NCBI RefSeq assembly: GCF_000772705.2
Contig: NZ_JSBW02000081.1
Span: forward strand, 1 to 56,611
Direction: 5' to 3'
Source of the DNA: Xanthomonas vasicola
GTDB taxonomy: Bacteria; Pseudomonadota; Gammaproteobacteria; Xanthomonadales; Xanthomonadaceae
DNA length: 56,611 bases
Part shown: piece after piece, positions 7,975-16,893 of the stretch
Position numbering within the stretch: the stretch's first letter is position 1
How the letters are laid out: each line of letters begins with the position of its first letter
Made by a program: the position numbers and the translations under genes
Notes under the pieces: model-generated
The model's database searches: none
Told to the model about the DNA's origin: nothing
Seen by the model: only the letters and a program-made list of their open reading frames with translations

Positions 7975-9108
7975 ATGTCGCCACTCTCCGTTTTGCCGGG
8001 CCGCAGCGGAACCTGCGCCGCCGCATTGTTGCTCACCACGAGCCTGCTGCTGGGCGGTTGCAAGGCAGGGGAGGGCGATGCCAAGGCCGCCGAGGAAAAG
8101 AAGGCGGTGGATGCGGTGCCGGTGGAAATTGCCAAGGCCGCGCGCCGCGCGGTGGCCGCCAGTTACACCGGCACCGCCGCGCTGGAGCCGCGCGCCGAGG
8201 CGCAGGTGGTGGCCAAGACCTCGGGGGTTGCATTGTCGGTGATGGTGGAAGAAGGGCAGAAGGTCTCGGCAGGCCAGGCACTGGTGCGGCTGGATCCGGA
8301 TCGCGCGCATCTGGCGGTGGCGCAGAGCGAAGCGCAACTGCGCAAGCTGGAAAATAGCTATCGCCGCGCCACGCAATTGGTGGGCCAGCAGTTGGTCAGC
8401 GCCGCAGATGTAGACCAGCTCAAATTCGATGTCGAAAACAGCCGTGCGCAGCATCGGCTTGCGTCGCTGGAGCTCTCGTACACCACGGTGCAGGCGCCGA
8501 TTTCTGGCGTGATCGCATCGCGCTCGATCAAGACCGGCAACTTCGTGCAGATCAACACACCGATCTTCCGCATCGTCGACGATTCGCAGTTAGAAGCCAC
8601 GCTCAATGTGCCCGAGCGCGAACTGGCCACGCTTAAATCCGGCCAGCCGGTGACTCTGCTGGCCGATGCGCTGCCGGGTCAGCAATTCGTCGGCAAGGTG
8701 GATCGCATTGCGCCGGTGGTGGATTCGGGCAGCGGTACATTTCGTGTGGTGTGCGCGTTCGGGAAGGGTGCCGAAGCGCTGCAGCCCGGCATGTTTGGGC
8801 GCATCCGCATCGATTACGACCAGCGCAAGGATGCCTTGGTGATCCCGCGCCTGGCATTGTTGGACGATGGCGAGCCGGCGGTGTTCGTGGTGCGCAATGG
8901 CAAGGCCAGCCGGGTACCGGTGAAGCTGGGCTATGCCGAAGGCCCGTGGCTGGAAGTGCGTCAGGGTCTGAAGGAAGGCGATCAGGTGGTAACGGCCGGC
9001 AAGGTGGCGCTGCGCGATGGCACTGCTGTGCAAGTGATCGGTCAGCCTGATCGCAAGCCGGTCGCGACCAAGGCTGCTGCGCACGCGCACGACGAGACGC
9101 ACGCATGA
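7975..9108 (+). CDS. RND efflux periplasmic adaptor (membrane fusion protein)
   Basis: A 377-residue HlyD/AcrA-type adaptor. The N-terminus has a lipoprotein signal with Cys29 in LLLGGC. The lipoyl/barrel-sandwich halves (SGVALSVMVEEGQKVSAGQALVRLD and TTVQAPISGVIASRSIKTG) flank an alpha-hairpin (about 108-165), followed by the beta-barrel and membrane-proximal domains. It bridges the inner-membrane permeases encoded downstream to an outer-membrane channel. The stop codon overlaps the start of the first permease by four bases (ATGA), so translation is coupled. The His-rich tail (AHAHDETHA) could bind metal but is short. Confidence 0.92.
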   Translation: MSPLSVLPGRSGTCAAALLLTTSLLLGGCKAGEGDAKAAEEKKAVDAVPVEIAKAARRAVAASYTGTAALEPRAEAQVVAKTSGVALSVMVEEGQKVSAGQALVRLDPDRAHLAVAQSEAQLRKLENSYRRATQLVGQQLVSAADVDQLKFDVENSRAQHRLASLELSYTTVQAPISGVIASRSIKTGNFVQINTPIFRIVDDSQLEATLNVPERELATLKSGQPVTLLADALPGQQFVGKVDRIAPVVDSGSGTFRVVCAFGKGAEALQPGMFGRIRIDYDQRKDALVIPRLALLDDGEPAVFVVRNGKASRVPVKLGYAEGPWLEVRQGLKEGDQVVTAGKVALRDGTAVQVIGQPDRKPVATKAAAHAHDETHA

Positions 9109-12100
9109 GCGACCACGGCAAGCCGCACGGACCCGTGCATGATCCGCACGCGCCACTGCCTGACGGTGGTGGCGGCCTGGTGGCCTTCGCCACGCGGCGG
9201 CGGGTGACCATCGCCATGATCACCGTGACCATGCTGCTGTTCGGCCTGATCGCGCTGCGCAGCCTCAAGGTCAATCTGCTCCCGGATCTGAGCTACCCCA
9301 CGCTCACCGTGCGCACCGAATACACCGGTGCGGCACCGGCAGAAATCGAAACGCTGGTGACCGAGCCGGTGGAAGAAGCCGTCGGTGTGGTCAAGAACCT
9401 GCGCAAGCTCAAGTCGATCTCGCGCACCGGTCAGAGCGACGTGGTGCTGGAGTTCGCCTGGGGAACCAACATGGACCAGGCCAGCCTGGAGGTGCGCGAC
9501 AAGATGGAAGCCTTGTCGCTGCCGCTGGAAACCAAGCCGCCGGTGCTGCTGCGCTTCAATCCCTCCACCGAGCCGATCATGCGGCTGGCGTTGTCACCCA
9601 AGCAGGCTCCGGCTTCTGATACCGATGCGATCCGCCAACTCACCGGCTTGCGTCGTTATGCCGACGAAGACCTGAAAAAGAAGCTTGAACCGGTGGCCGG
9701 CGTGGCGGCGGTGAAGGTGGGTGGCGGACTGGAAGACGAGATCCAGGTCGATATCGATCAGCAGAAGCTGGCCCAGCTCAACCTGCCGATCGACAACGTG
9801 ATCACCCGGCTCAAGGAAGAGAACGTCAATATCTCTGGCGGCCGTCTGGAAGAAGGCTCGCAGCGCTATTTGGTGCGCACGGTCAATCAGTTCGTGGATC
9901 TGGACGAGATCCGCAACATGCTGGTGACCACGCAGAGCAGCAGCGGCAGCGCTGCGGAAGCGGCGATGCAGCAGATGTATGCCATTGCGGCGTCCACTGG
10001 CTCGCAGGCGGCGTTGGCGGCAGCGGCCGAAGTGCAAAGCACGTCCTCGTCGTCCAGTAGCAGCATCGCCGGCGGCATGCCGGTGCGGCTGAAAGACGTG
10101 GCGCAGGTGCGCCAAGGCTACAAGGAGCGCGAGGCCATCATCCGCCTGGGCGGCAAGGAAGCGGTGGAACTGGCGATCTACAAGGAAGGCGATGCCAACA
10201 CCGTGTCCACCGCGGCGGCGCTGCGCAAGCGCCTGGAGCAACTCAAGGCGACGGTGCCGGGCGATGTGGAAATCACCACCATCGAAGACCGATCGCACTT
10301 CATCGAACATGCGATCAGCGATGTCAAAAAAGATGCGGTGATCGGCGGCGTGCTGGCGATCCTGATCATCTTCCTGTTCCTGCGCGATGGCTGGAGCACG
10401 TTCGTGATCAGCCTGTCGTTGCCGGTGTCGATCATCACTACGTTTTTCTTCATGGGCCAGCTGGGACTGAGCCTTAACGTGATGTCGCTGGGCGGGTTGG
10501 CATTGGCCACCGGCTTGGTGGTGGACGATTCGATCGTGGTGCTGGAAAGCATCGCCAAGGCGCGCGAGCGGGGCTTGAGCGTGTTGGATGCGGCGATTGC
10601 CGGCACCCGTGAAGTGAGCATGGCGGTGATGGCCTCCACGTTGACCACGATTGCGGTGTTCCTGCCGCTAGTGTTCGTCGAAGGCATCGCCGGGCAGTTG
10701 TTCCGCGACCAGGCATTGACGGTGGCGATTGCGATTGCGATCTCGCTGGTGGTATCGATGACCCTGATCCCGATGCTGAGCTCGCTCAAGGGTGCGCCAC
10801 CGATGGCGTTCCCGGACGAGCCGAGCCATCCGGATTGGCGTCCCGAGCAGCGTTGGCTCAAGCCGGTGGCGGCCGGGCGGCGCGGTGCAGGTGAGAGCGT
10901 GCGCTACGCATTCTTCGGTGCGGCGTGGGCGATGGTGAAGGTGTGGCGTGGCATCGCGCGGGTGGTGGGGCCGGTGATGCGCAAGGCCAGCGACCTGGCG
11001 ATGGCACCGTATGCTCGCGCCGAGCGTGGCTACCTGGCGATGTTGCCAGCGGCGCTGCGGCGTCCTGGATTGGTGCTGGGACTGGCGGCAGCGGCGTTTA
11101 TCGGAACTTTTTTTCTGGTGCCGATGTTGGGTGCGGATCTGATTCCGCAGCTTGCGCAGGATCGCTTCGAAATGACCGTCAAACTGCCTTCCGGCACGCC
11201 GCTGGCGCAGACCGATGCAGTGGTACGTGAACTGCAGCTGGCGCACGACAAGGACCCGGGCATCGCGTCGCTGTACGGCGTCAGCGGCAGCGGCACGCGG
11301 CTGGATGCCAACCCCACCGAGAGCGGCGAGAACATCGGCAAGCTCACCGTAGCGATGGCCGGTGGCGGAAGCCCGGCAGTGGAAGCGGCAGCGACCGAGC
11401 GGCTGCGCAGCAGCATGGTCGCGCATCCGGGCGCGCAGGTGGATTTCGCGCGACCGGCATTGTTTAGTTTTTCGACGCCGCTGGAAGTGGAACTGCGCGG
11501 GCAGGATCTGGGCGAGCTGGAACGCGCCGGGCAGAAGTTGGCGGCCATGCTGCGTGCCAACGGCCACTACGCCGACGTCAAATCGACGGTGGAAGAAGGC
11601 TTCCCGGAGATCCAGATCCGTTTCGATCAGGAGCGTGCCGGTGCGCTGGGGCTGACCACACGGCAGATCGCCGATGTCATCGTCAAGAAGGTGCGCGGCG
11701 ATGTGGCCACGCGTTACAGCTTCCGTGATCGCAAGATCGATGTGCTGGTGCGTGCGCAGCACAGCGACCGCGCCAGTGTCGATGCGATCCGTCAGTTGAT
11801 CGTTAACCCGGGCAGCAGCCGGCCGGTGCGTTTGGCTGCGGTTGCCGAGGTACTGGCGACGACGGGGCCGAGCGAGATCCATCGTGCTGATCAGACCCGT
11901 GTGGCGATCGTGTCGGCCAGCCTGAAGGACATCGATCTGGGCGGCGCGGTGCGCGAAGTGGAGACGATGGTGCGCGAGGACCCGCTCGCTGCCGGCGTGG
12001 GCATGCATATCGGCGGGCAGGGCGAGGAACTGGCGCAATCGGTGAAGTCGCTGCTATTCGCGTTCGGGCTGGCGATCTTCCTGGTCTATCTGGTGATGGC

Positions 12101-12617
12101 TTCGCAGTTCGAATCGCTGCTGCATCCGTTCGTCATCCTGTTCACCATTCCGCTGGCGATGGTGGGTGCGGTGTTGGCCCTGCTGATGACCGGAAAACCA
12201 ATCTCGGTGGTGGTATTTATCGGCCTGATTTTGCTGGTGGGCCTGGTGACCAAGAACGCGATCATCCTGATCGACAAGGTCAACCAGCTGCGCGAAGACG
12301 GCGTGCCCAAGCGCGAGGCATTGATTGAGGGCGCACGCTCGCGCCTGCGGCCGATCATCATGACCACCTTGTGCACCCTGTTCGGCTTTCTGCCGCTGGC
12401 GGTGGCGATGGGCGAGGGCGCGGAAGTGCGTGCACCGATGGCGATTACAGTGATCGGAGGCTTGCTGGTCTCGACCTTGCTGACCCTGCTGGTGATCCCG
12501 GTGGTGTACGACCTGCTGGATCGTCGCGCCGATGCGTACTACCTGGAGCGCGGCCGGCGCATGGCCGGGCAGCGTGCACAGGCGGCGAGCAATGCCGACG
12601 GACTGGGGGCGCTATGA
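9105..12617 (+). CDS. RND efflux permease, first subunit (HAE1 family)
   Basis: A 1170-residue proton-driven exporter of the AcrB/MdtB class with twelve membrane helices and two periplasmic loops. The proton-relay residues are present: Asp-Asp in TM4 (GLVVDDSIVVLES) and Lys in TM10 (GLVTKNAIILID). It is longer than AcrB because of two insertions: an Ala/Ser-rich stretch in the first periplasmic loop (about residues 280-325, including a run of seven Ser) and a basic cytoplasmic segment between TM6 and TM7 (about 565-650). It overlaps adaptor and second permease genes by four bases each. The adaptor-permease-permease order resembles mdtABC, suggesting a heteromeric pump. The substrate is unknown. 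Confidence 0.92.
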   Translation: MSDHGKPHGPVHDPHAPLPDGGGGLVAFATRRRVTIAMITVTMLLFGLIALRSLKVNLLPDLSYPTLTVRTEYTGAAPAEIETLVTEPVEEAVGVVKNLRKLKSISRTGQSDVVLEFAWGTNMDQASLEVRDKMEALSLPLETKPPVLLRFNPSTEPIMRLALSPKQAPASDTDAIRQLTGLRRYADEDLKKKLEPVAGVAAVKVGGGLEDEIQVDIDQQKLAQLNLPIDNVITRLKEENVNISGGRLEEGSQRYLVRTVNQFVDLDEIRNMLVTTQSSSGSAAEAAMQQMYAIAASTGSQAALAAAAEVQSTSSSSSSSIAGGMPVRLKDVAQVRQGYKEREAIIRLGGKEAVELAIYKEGDANTVSTAAALRKRLEQLKATVPGDVEITTIEDRSHFIEHAISDVKKDAVIGGVLAILIIFLFLRDGWSTFVISLSLPVSIITTFFFMGQLGLSLNVMSLGGLALATGLVVDDSIVVLESIAKARERGLSVLDAAIAGTREVSMAVMASTLTTIAVFLPLVFVEGIAGQLFRDQALTVAIAIAISLVVSMTLIPMLSSLKGAPPMAFPDEPSHPDWRPEQRWLKPVAAGRRGAGESVRYAFFGAAWAMVKVWRGIARVVGPVMRKASDLAMAPYARAERGYLAMLPAALRRPGLVLGLAAAAFIGTFFLVPMLGADLIPQLAQDRFEMTVKLPSGTPLAQTDAVVRELQLAHDKDPGIASLYGVSGSGTRLDANPTESGENIGKLTVAMAGGGSPAVEAAATERLRSSMVAHPGAQVDFARPALFSFSTPLEVELRGQDLGELERAGQKLAAMLRANGHYADVKSTVEEGFPEIQIRFDQERAGALGLTTRQIADVIVKKVRGDVATRYSFRDRKIDVLVRAQHSDRASVDAIRQLIVNPGSSRPVRLAAVAEVLATTGPSEIHRADQTRVAIVSASLKDIDLGGAVREVETMVREDPLAAGVGMHIGGQGEELAQSVKSLLFAFGLAIFLVYLVMASQFESLLHPFVILFTIPLAMVGAVLALLMTGKPISVVVFIGLILLVGLVTKNAIILIDKVNQLREDGVPKREALIEGARSRLRPIIMTTLCTLFGFLPLAVAMGEGAEVRAPMAITVIGGLLVSTLLTLLVIPVVYDLLDRRADAYYLERGRRMAGQRAQAASNADGLGAL

Positions 12618-15600
12618 GCGTTGCCGCCTTCAGCATCCATCGCCCGGTCACCACCATCATGTGCTTCGTGTCGCTGGTGGTGGTGGGCTTGATCGCCGCG
12701 TTCCGGCTGCCGTTGGAGGCGCTGCCGGATATTTCCGCGCCGTTCCTGTTCGTGCAATTGCCGTACACCGGCTCCACGCCGGACGAGGTGGAACGCAACC
12801 TGGTGCGGCCGGCCGAAGAAGCGCTGGCAACGATGACCGGCATCAAACGCATGCGCTCGACCGCCACTGCCGACGGCGCGAATATCTTCATCGAGTTCTC
12901 CGACTGGGACCGCGACATCGCCATTGCCGCATCCGATGCACGCGAGCGACTGGATGCCGTACGCGACGATTTTCCGGAGGATCTGCAGCGTTTCCATGTC
13001 TTCAAATGGTCCAGCAGCGACGAGCCGGTACTCAAGGTGCGCCTGGCGAGCCAGACCGATCTAACCGGCGCATACGACATGCTCGACCGCGAGTTCAAGC
13101 GGCGCATCGAACGCATCCCCGGCGTGGCTAAGGTAGAGATTTCCGGTGCGCCGCCGAACGAAGTCGAGATCGCGATCGCACCGGACCGGCTCACCGCGCA
13201 CGACCTCAGCCTCAATGACTTGAGCGAGCGTTTGGGCAAGCTCAATTTCTCCGTCTCTGCGGGCCAGATCGACGACAACGGCCAGCGTATCCGGGTGCAG
13301 CCGATTGGCGAACTGCGCGACCTGCAGGAATTGCGCGAGTTGGTGCTCAATGCCAAAGGCGTGCGGTTGGGCGACATTGCCGAGGTGCGGCTCAAGCCGA
13401 CGCGCATGAATTACGGGCGGCGCCTGGATGGGCGACCGGCGATCGGTCTGGATGTCTACAAGGAGCGCAGCGCCAATCTGGTGGAAGTCTCCAAAGCGGC
13501 GTTGAAAGAGGTTGAAGACATCCGTGCCCAGCCATCGATGCGCGATGTGCAGGTCAAGGTGATCGACAACCAAGGCAAGGCGGTGACCTCGTCGCTGGCA
13601 GAACTGGCCGAAGCTGGCGCGGTGGGTCTGTTGTTGTCGATCACGGTGTTGTTCTTCTTCCTGCGGCATTGGCCATCGACGTTGATGGTCACGTTGGCCA
13701 TCCCGATCTGTTTCGCCATCACCTTGGGCTTCATGTATTTCGTGGGGGTCACGCTCAATATTCTGACCATGATGGGGCTGCTGCTGGCGGTCGGCATGCT
13801 GGTGGATAACGCGGTGGTGGTGGTAGAGAGCATTTACCAGGAACGCGAGCGCATGCCTGATCAGCCGCAGCTTGCGGCGCTGCTAGGGACACGCAGCGTG
13901 GCGATCGCGCTCAGCGCCGGCACCTTGTGCCATTGCATCGTGTTTGTGCCGAACCTGTTCGGCGAAACCAACAACATCAGCATTTTCATGGCGCAGATTG
14001 CGATCGCCATTTCGGTGTCGTTGCTGGCGTCGTGGTTGGTGGCGATCAGCCTGATTCCGATGTTGTCGGCACGCATGAAAACGCCGCCGATGGTGACGTC
14101 CGAGCGCGGCGTGATCGCGCGGCTGCAGCGCCGTTACGCCAAGGTGCTGGCGTGGACGTTGGCCCACCGCGGCTGGAGCGTGGCCGGCATCATCCTGGTC
14201 AGCGCAATCAGCCTGGTGCCGATGAAGCTGACCAAGATCGACATGTTCGGCGGCGATGGTGGCAACGAGGCCTTTATCCAGTATCAGTGGAAAGGCTCGT
14301 ACACGCGCGAGCAGCTGGGCGAAGAGATCGGCCGTGTCGAGAACTATCTGGAAGCCAATCGCGCCAAGTACCACATCACGCAGATCTATTCGTGGTTCAG
14401 TGAGGTGGAAGGCAGCAATACGGTGGTGACCTTCGATGCGAGCAAGGTCAAGGATCTGCCGCCGCTGCTGGAAAAAATCCGCGAGGAACTGCCGCGTTCC
14501 GCGCGCGCCGATTACAGCATCGGCAATCAGGGCGATGGCGGTAATGGCAATCAAGGCGTGCAGGTGCAATTGGTCGGCGATTCGACCGACGCACTGAAAG
14601 CGCTGGCCGACGATGTGATTCCATTGCTGGCGCAGCGCAAAGAGCTGCGCGACGTGCACGTGGACACGGGCGACCGCACCAGCGAGCTGGCGATTCGCGT
14701 CGATCGCGAGCGCGCAGCTGCCTTCGGGTTCAGTGCGGAGCAGGTGGCCAGCTTCGTAGGGTTGGCCTTGCGCGGTACGCCGCTGCGCGAGTTCCGCCGC
14801 GGCGACAACGAGGTGCCGGTGTGGGTGCGGTTCGCGGGTGCCGAGCAGAGCAAGCCGGAAGACCTGGCCAGCTTCAGCGTGCGTACCAAGGATGGCCGCA
14901 GCGTGCCGTTGCTGAGTCTGGTGAAGGTGCAGATCCGTCCGGCCGCCACGCAAATCGGGCGCACCAATCGGCAGACCACGCTGACGATCAAAGCCAATCT
15001 CGCCGAGAAGGTCACTGTGCCGGAGGCGCGCGCGGCGATGGAGTCACCACTCAAGGCGATGCGTTTCCCGGCCGGTTGCAGCTACACCTTCGACGGCGGC
15101 GACTACCAAAACGACGGCGAGGCAATGAACCAGATGGTGTTCAACCTGGTGATCGCACTGGTGATGATTTACGTGGTGATGGCGGCGGTGTTCGAATCTC
15201 TGCTGTTCCCGGCGGCGATCATGAGCGGGGTGCTGTTTTCGATCTTCGGGGTGTTCTGGCTGTTCTGGATCACCGGCACCTCGTTCGGCATCATGTCCTT
15301 CATCGGCATCCTGGTGCTGATGGGCGTGGTGGTGAACAACGGCATCGTGATGATCGAGCACATCAACAATCTGCGCCGCCGCGGCATGGGGCGCACGCAG
15401 GCGTTGGTCGAAGGCTCACGCGAACGTTTGCGCCCGATCATGATGACGATGGGTACCGCGATCCTGGCAATGGTGCCGATCTCGCTCACCAGCACCACGA
15501 TGTTCAGCGACGGCCCGCCGTACTTCCCGATGGCACGCGCCATCGCAGGCGGGCTGGCGTTTTCCACGGTAGTGAGCCTGCTGTTCCTGCCGACGATCTA

Positions 15601-15700
15601 CGCGATCCTCGACGACATGAGCAGCGGTGCTGCTGCGCTGGTAAAACGTGCGCGTGGTGTGCCGAAGGCGGTGCCGTCAAGCGCTGCGTTGGAATCGTGA
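12614..15700 (+). CDS. RND efflux permease, second subunit (HAE1 family)
   Basis: A 1028-residue RND permease; I start at ATG 12614, which overlaps the stop of the first permease (ATGA) and gives the normal N-terminus MSVAAFSIHRPVTTIMCFVS. Twelve helices and two periplasmic loops are recognisable. The relay differs from the first permease: TM4 reads GMLVDNAVVVVES (Asp-Asn instead of Asp-Asp) and TM10 reads GVVVNNGIVMIEH (Asn where AcrB has Lys940). A weaker or different proton relay is possible, although similar Asn variants occur in some RND branches. No outer-membrane factor gene follows, so a channel encoded elsewhere must complete the pump. Confidence 0.92.
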   Translation: MSVAAFSIHRPVTTIMCFVSLVVVGLIAAFRLPLEALPDISAPFLFVQLPYTGSTPDEVERNLVRPAEEALATMTGIKRMRSTATADGANIFIEFSDWDRDIAIAASDARERLDAVRDDFPEDLQRFHVFKWSSSDEPVLKVRLASQTDLTGAYDMLDREFKRRIERIPGVAKVEISGAPPNEVEIAIAPDRLTAHDLSLNDLSERLGKLNFSVSAGQIDDNGQRIRVQPIGELRDLQELRELVLNAKGVRLGDIAEVRLKPTRMNYGRRLDGRPAIGLDVYKERSANLVEVSKAALKEVEDIRAQPSMRDVQVKVIDNQGKAVTSSLAELAEAGAVGLLLSITVLFFFLRHWPSTLMVTLAIPICFAITLGFMYFVGVTLNILTMMGLLLAVGMLVDNAVVVVESIYQERERMPDQPQLAALLGTRSVAIALSAGTLCHCIVFVPNLFGETNNISIFMAQIAIAISVSLLASWLVAISLIPMLSARMKTPPMVTSERGVIARLQRRYAKVLAWTLAHRGWSVAGIILVSAISLVPMKLTKIDMFGGDGGNEAFIQYQWKGSYTREQLGEEIGRVENYLEANRAKYHITQIYSWFSEVEGSNTVVTFDASKVKDLPPLLEKIREELPRSARADYSIGNQGDGGNGNQGVQVQLVGDSTDALKALADDVIPLLAQRKELRDVHVDTGDRTSELAIRVDRERAAAFGFSAEQVASFVGLALRGTPLREFRRGDNEVPVWVRFAGAEQSKPEDLASFSVRTKDGRSVPLLSLVKVQIRPAATQIGRTNRQTTLTIKANLAEKVTVPEARAAMESPLKAMRFPAGCSYTFDGGDYQNDGEAMNQMVFNLVIALVMIYVVMAAVFESLLFPAAIMSGVLFSIFGVFWLFWITGTSFGIMSFIGILVLMGVVVNNGIVMIEHINNLRRRGMGRTQALVEGSRERLRPIMMTMGTAILAMVPISLTSTTMFSDGPPYFPMARAIAGGLAFSTVVSLLFLPTIYAILDDMSSGAAALVKRARGVPKAVPSSAALES

Positions 15701-16182
15701 ACGAGGTAAGGCGGGTTGCGCCCCTCTCCCCCTCGGGAGAGGGGTTGGGGTGAGGGTACGGTTCCTTCCTTCGGCTCGTACGACGACCAAAGCACCTGAC
15801 CTCCAATCAGCGGCTCCGTTAAGGGGCGACAGCGCGGCCGAGGAGCCGCTCTTTGGCTCGACAGACATCCTGTCTGACGCGCCGTCGCGGCATCCGTGTG
15901 CCGCTTTCCGCCGATCCCCGGCCACGCTGCCGCCCCGGTATGTCGTCGCCGTTGCTTCGAGCAGATCGGTATGCCATCGCCATGGCCTCAAGCAGAAAAG
16001 CTGCGTGCCCAAGGATGCTTGGACAGTTTTTTTCTCCGGCCTACGAGCGAACACTGCAGTGTTCGCCGTCATGCAGGATTACTCGATCTCCGATGCCGTC
16101 CCTAGCGAACCCGCACATCTGTATCGACGTGCAGATTCAAACTCATCCAACGATCAACCCGCCGGATATGGCGCCCAGCAAA
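15701..16182. other. Structured intergenic region with four inverted repeats
   Basis: No credible gene. It holds several hairpins: a perfect 10-bp stem CCCCTCTCCC/GGGAGAGGGG (15721-15744), a 9-bp stem AGCGGCTCC (15809-15817)/GGAGCCGCT (15842-15850) followed by CTTT, a CAGACA/TGTCTG stem (15862-15876), and a perfect 20-bp palindrome (16047-16066). The first resembles a repeated hairpin that I associate with Xanthomonas intergenic regions. This zone is where the RND and Entner-Doudoroff operons converge. Confidence 0.6.
15721..15744. terminator. Hairpin after the RND operon, possible bidirectional terminator
   Basis: A perfect 10-bp stem (CCCCTCTCCC / GGGAGAGGGG) with a four-base loop, 20 bases past the second permease stop codon. 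There is no U tract on either side (GGGTGAGGG follows), so intrinsic termination is uncertain; it may act as a 3' stabilising hairpin or be a repetitive intergenic element. Confidence 0.45.
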
Positions 16183-16842
16183 TCAACCCGCACGCACCTG
16201 CCGCACGATCGCAGCCGCCTTGGCAGAGCCTTCCTTGACCTTGTCCCACTGGCCCTGTGCCAGCCAATCCTTGGGCACCATCCACGAACCGCCGATGCAC
16301 AACACGTTCGGCTGCGCCAGGAACTCGGCCGCGTTGGTCTCGCTGATGCCGCCGGTGGGGCAGAGCTTGAGTTCGGACAGCGGACCGGCCAGGCCCTTGA
16401 GCATCTGCAGACCGCCGACGGCGGTGGCCGGGAACAGCTTGCACACGCGGAAGCCGAGGCCCATCAGGGTCAGCAACTCGGTCGGGGTGGCCGCGCCAGG
16501 TACCGCGGGAATCGGCGCGTCGGCCAGCAGGCGTGCCAGTGGTGCGGGCGTGCCCGGGGTGACCAGGAAGTCTGCACCGGCATCCACCGACTGACGCAGC
16601 TGCAATTCGCTCAGCACGGTGCCGGCGCCGATCACGATGTTGGGCAGCTCGCGCTTGAGCATCGCCAGCGCATCAATCGCGACCGGCGTGCGCAGGGTCA
16701 GCTCGATCGCAGGCAGGCCGCCTTCGAGCAGCGCATCGGCGACGCGGCGCGCCTGGTCCAGCGTGTCCACGGTAACCACCGGCAGGATGCCGGCGTCGCG
16801 CAGCAGCTGTTCGGCGGTGTTCTGGGTCTGGGCAATCGTCAT
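16183..16842 (-). CDS. eda: KDPG/KHG aldolase (2-dehydro-3-deoxy-6-phosphogluconate aldolase)
   Basis: A 219-residue class I aldolase of the Entner-Doudoroff pathway that splits 2-keto-3-deoxy-6-phosphogluconate into pyruvate and glyceraldehyde 3-phosphate in the cytoplasm. The TIM-barrel landmarks are present: E47 in AIELTLRTP, GAGTVL (72-77), TPGTP (95-99), the Schiff-base Lys K135 in FRVCKLFPA, and the phosphate-binding PTGGI. It is the last gene of the leftward zwf-glk-pgl-edd-eda series and lies 51 bases after edd, directly downstream in the pathway. Confidence 0.96.
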   Translation of the reverse strand: MTIAQTQNTAEQLLRDAGILPVVTVDTLDQARRVADALLEGGLPAIELTLRTPVAIDALAMLKRELPNIVIGAGTVLSELQLRQSVDAGADFLVTPGTPAPLARLLADAPIPAVPGAATPTELLTLMGLGFRVCKLFPATAVGGLQMLKGLAGPLSELKLCPTGGISETNAAEFLAQPNVLCIGGSWMVPKDWLAQGQWDKVKEGSAKAAAIVRQVRAG

Positions 16843-16893
16843 TGCAACTCCGGGTGACGGCGACCGCCGGGGCGGCCGCAGAGAGGGAAGGAA

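Noticed and set aside
16024..16066. Intrinsic terminator for eda formed by the 20-bp palindrome and nearby T run
   Set aside because: On the eda (minus) strand the run next to the palindrome reads as A, not U, so the geometry is wrong for a terminator of that operon.
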